Positions 63,510-64,000 of a stretch of 64,000 bases of DNA are shown here, in pieces. Location of the stretch: assembly GCF_009469605.1 (NCBI RefSeq), contig NZ_SSXU01000004.1, positions 186,001 through 250,000 of the forward strand, in the 5' to 3' direction. A program made the position numbers and the translations under genes. The notes below the pieces were generated by a model that worked only from the letters and a program-made list of their open reading frames with translations, was not told the origin of the DNA and searched no databases. Position 1 is the stretch's first letter, and every line of letters begins with the position of its first letter. The stretch comes from Zoogloea sp. 1C4. Its GTDB lineage: Bacteria > Pseudomonadota > Gammaproteobacteria > Burkholderiales > Rhodocyclaceae.

Positions 63510-64000
63510 TCAGCTTTCCAGGGCCTCGAGGGCACCCAGGTAACGGGGCATGAGATCCTCGCGCCGGCTCACGTTGATGCCCAGGTCGCGGATCAGGCCG
63601 TCCTTGAGGCCATACACCCAGCCATGCACAGTGAGCCGCTGACCGCGCTTCCAGGCATCCTGGACGACGATGGTCTGGCAGACGTTGACCACCTGCTCGA
63701 TGGTGTTGAGCTCGCACAGGCGGTCGTGGCGCATCTCGGGCGGCAGCAGATCGACGCGGCTGACGTGCTTCACGTGAACATCCTGCACATGACGCAGCCA
63801 CAGATCGACCAGCCCGACACGATCCCGCTGCAGCGCCGCGCGCACGCCGCCGCAGCCGTAGTGGCCAACGACCATGATGTGCTTCACCTTCAGCACATCC
63901 ACCGCAAACTGGATCACCGACAGGCAGTTGAGGTCGGTGTGCACCACCACGTTGGCCACGTTGCGGTGGACGAAGACCTCGCCCGGCATCAGGCCGATGA
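63510..64000 (-). CDS. can: Beta-carbonic anhydrase, 5' end missing
   Basis: Interconverts CO2 and bicarbonate using zinc. The visible 163 residues begin IGLMPGEVFVHRNVANVV, which is internal in the family, so the true start and the first zinc cysteine lie beyond the window. The remaining zinc ligands His and Cys are in VGHYGCGGV. C-terminal WVYGLKDGLIRDLGI is typical. It lies 15 bp before the thioesterase gene on the same strand. Confidence 0.94.
   Translation of the reverse strand, partial: IGLMPGEVFVHRNVANVVVHTDLNCLSVIQFAVDVLKVKHIMVVGHYGCGGVRAALQRDRVGLVDLWLRHVQDVHVKHVSRVDLLPPEMRHDRLCELNTIEQVVNVCQTIVVQDAWKRGQRLTVHGWVYGLKDGLIRDLGINVSRREDLMPRYLGALEALES

Noticed and set aside
1-64000. CRISPR arrays, tRNA or rRNA genes, transposases, integrases or phage genes.
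   Set aside because: I found no regularly spaced repeats beyond the two-copy 107-bp unit and the G-tract heptad, and no recognisable transposase, integrase or structural RNA sequence.

Overview
This is a 64-kb, GC-rich, densely coded chromosomal window with no rRNA, tRNA, insertion sequence, prophage or CRISPR array that I can see. The gene content points to a betaproteobacterium, most likely of the Rhodocyclales (Azoarcus/Thauera/Zoogloea-like). The reasons are the order pilMNOPQ-aroK-aroB-dgt-gltB-gltD, yicC-gmk-rpoZ-spoT, the gshA-gshB-(apbE)-EIIA-ptsH-ptsI block, a metX/metW pair, DUF3460 and DUF1289 small proteins, and a PEP-CTERM-tagged exported protein. The placement is an inference from family knowledge and synteny, not from a search.

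Layout. 1-867: 3'-truncated glmU. 1072-3680: a MaoC-phosphotransacetylase fusion and acetate kinase, sharing a bidirectional terminator with the convergent glutamate synthase genes (gltD, gltB, 3768-9912). 10146-12875: dgt, aroB, aroK. 12917-14938: a lower-GC Ig-like lipoprotein gene placed between aroK and the type IV pilus assembly operon pilMNOPQ (14965-20024). 20200-28593: penicillin-binding protein 1A, cyaY, lptM-lysA and a two-gene RND efflux pump. 28594-29058: a non-coding stretch of about 465 bp full of palindromes and a 107-bp tandem duplication. 29059-34820 (minus strand): an exonuclease/GIY-YIG fusion, a DUF3460 protein, spoT, rpoZ, gmk and yicC. 34906-39351 (plus strand): Ser/Thr kinase, PP2C phosphatase, rph, rdgB, hemW. 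39373-41782: an acetyltransferase-like gene divergent from an orphan adenine methyltransferase. 41915-47817: glutathione synthesis, ApbE and a permease-less PTS. 47838-49736: metX-metW with a SAM-II type riboswitch and a leader terminator. 49798-54903: DyP peroxidase, PEP-CTERM protein, a winged-helix regulator and an RNase H-like protein. 54871-58295: Gx transporter and NusG_II proteins, rapZ, two DUF1289 proteins and HMG-CoA lyase. 58436-64000: DUF4126 protein, glutathione-dependent formaldehyde detoxification (fghA, adhC), a LOG-family nucleosidase, two tandem HCCA isomerases, a thioesterase and a 5'-truncated beta-carbonic anhydrase.

How genes work together. Glutathione made by GshA/GshB is the cofactor of the AdhC/FghA formaldehyde route. 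SpoT, RpoZ and Gmk join guanine nucleotide supply to the stringent response. EIIA, HPr and EI form a phosphorelay with no sugar permease here, so it is probably regulatory. PilMNOPQ build the inner-membrane platform and outer-membrane secretin of type IV pili.

Most of the window is housekeeping. The signals most worth a second look are regulatory or non-coding: the SAM-II aptamer with an intrinsic terminator upstream of metX, terminator-like hairpins in the gltBD leader, a five-run G-tract array between ptsH and ptsI, a strong intrinsic terminator on the strand opposite rapZ with no gene feeding it, the repeat cluster at 28601-29031, and the Ig-like gene inserted behind pilQ. I did not find a clearly new multi-gene system.
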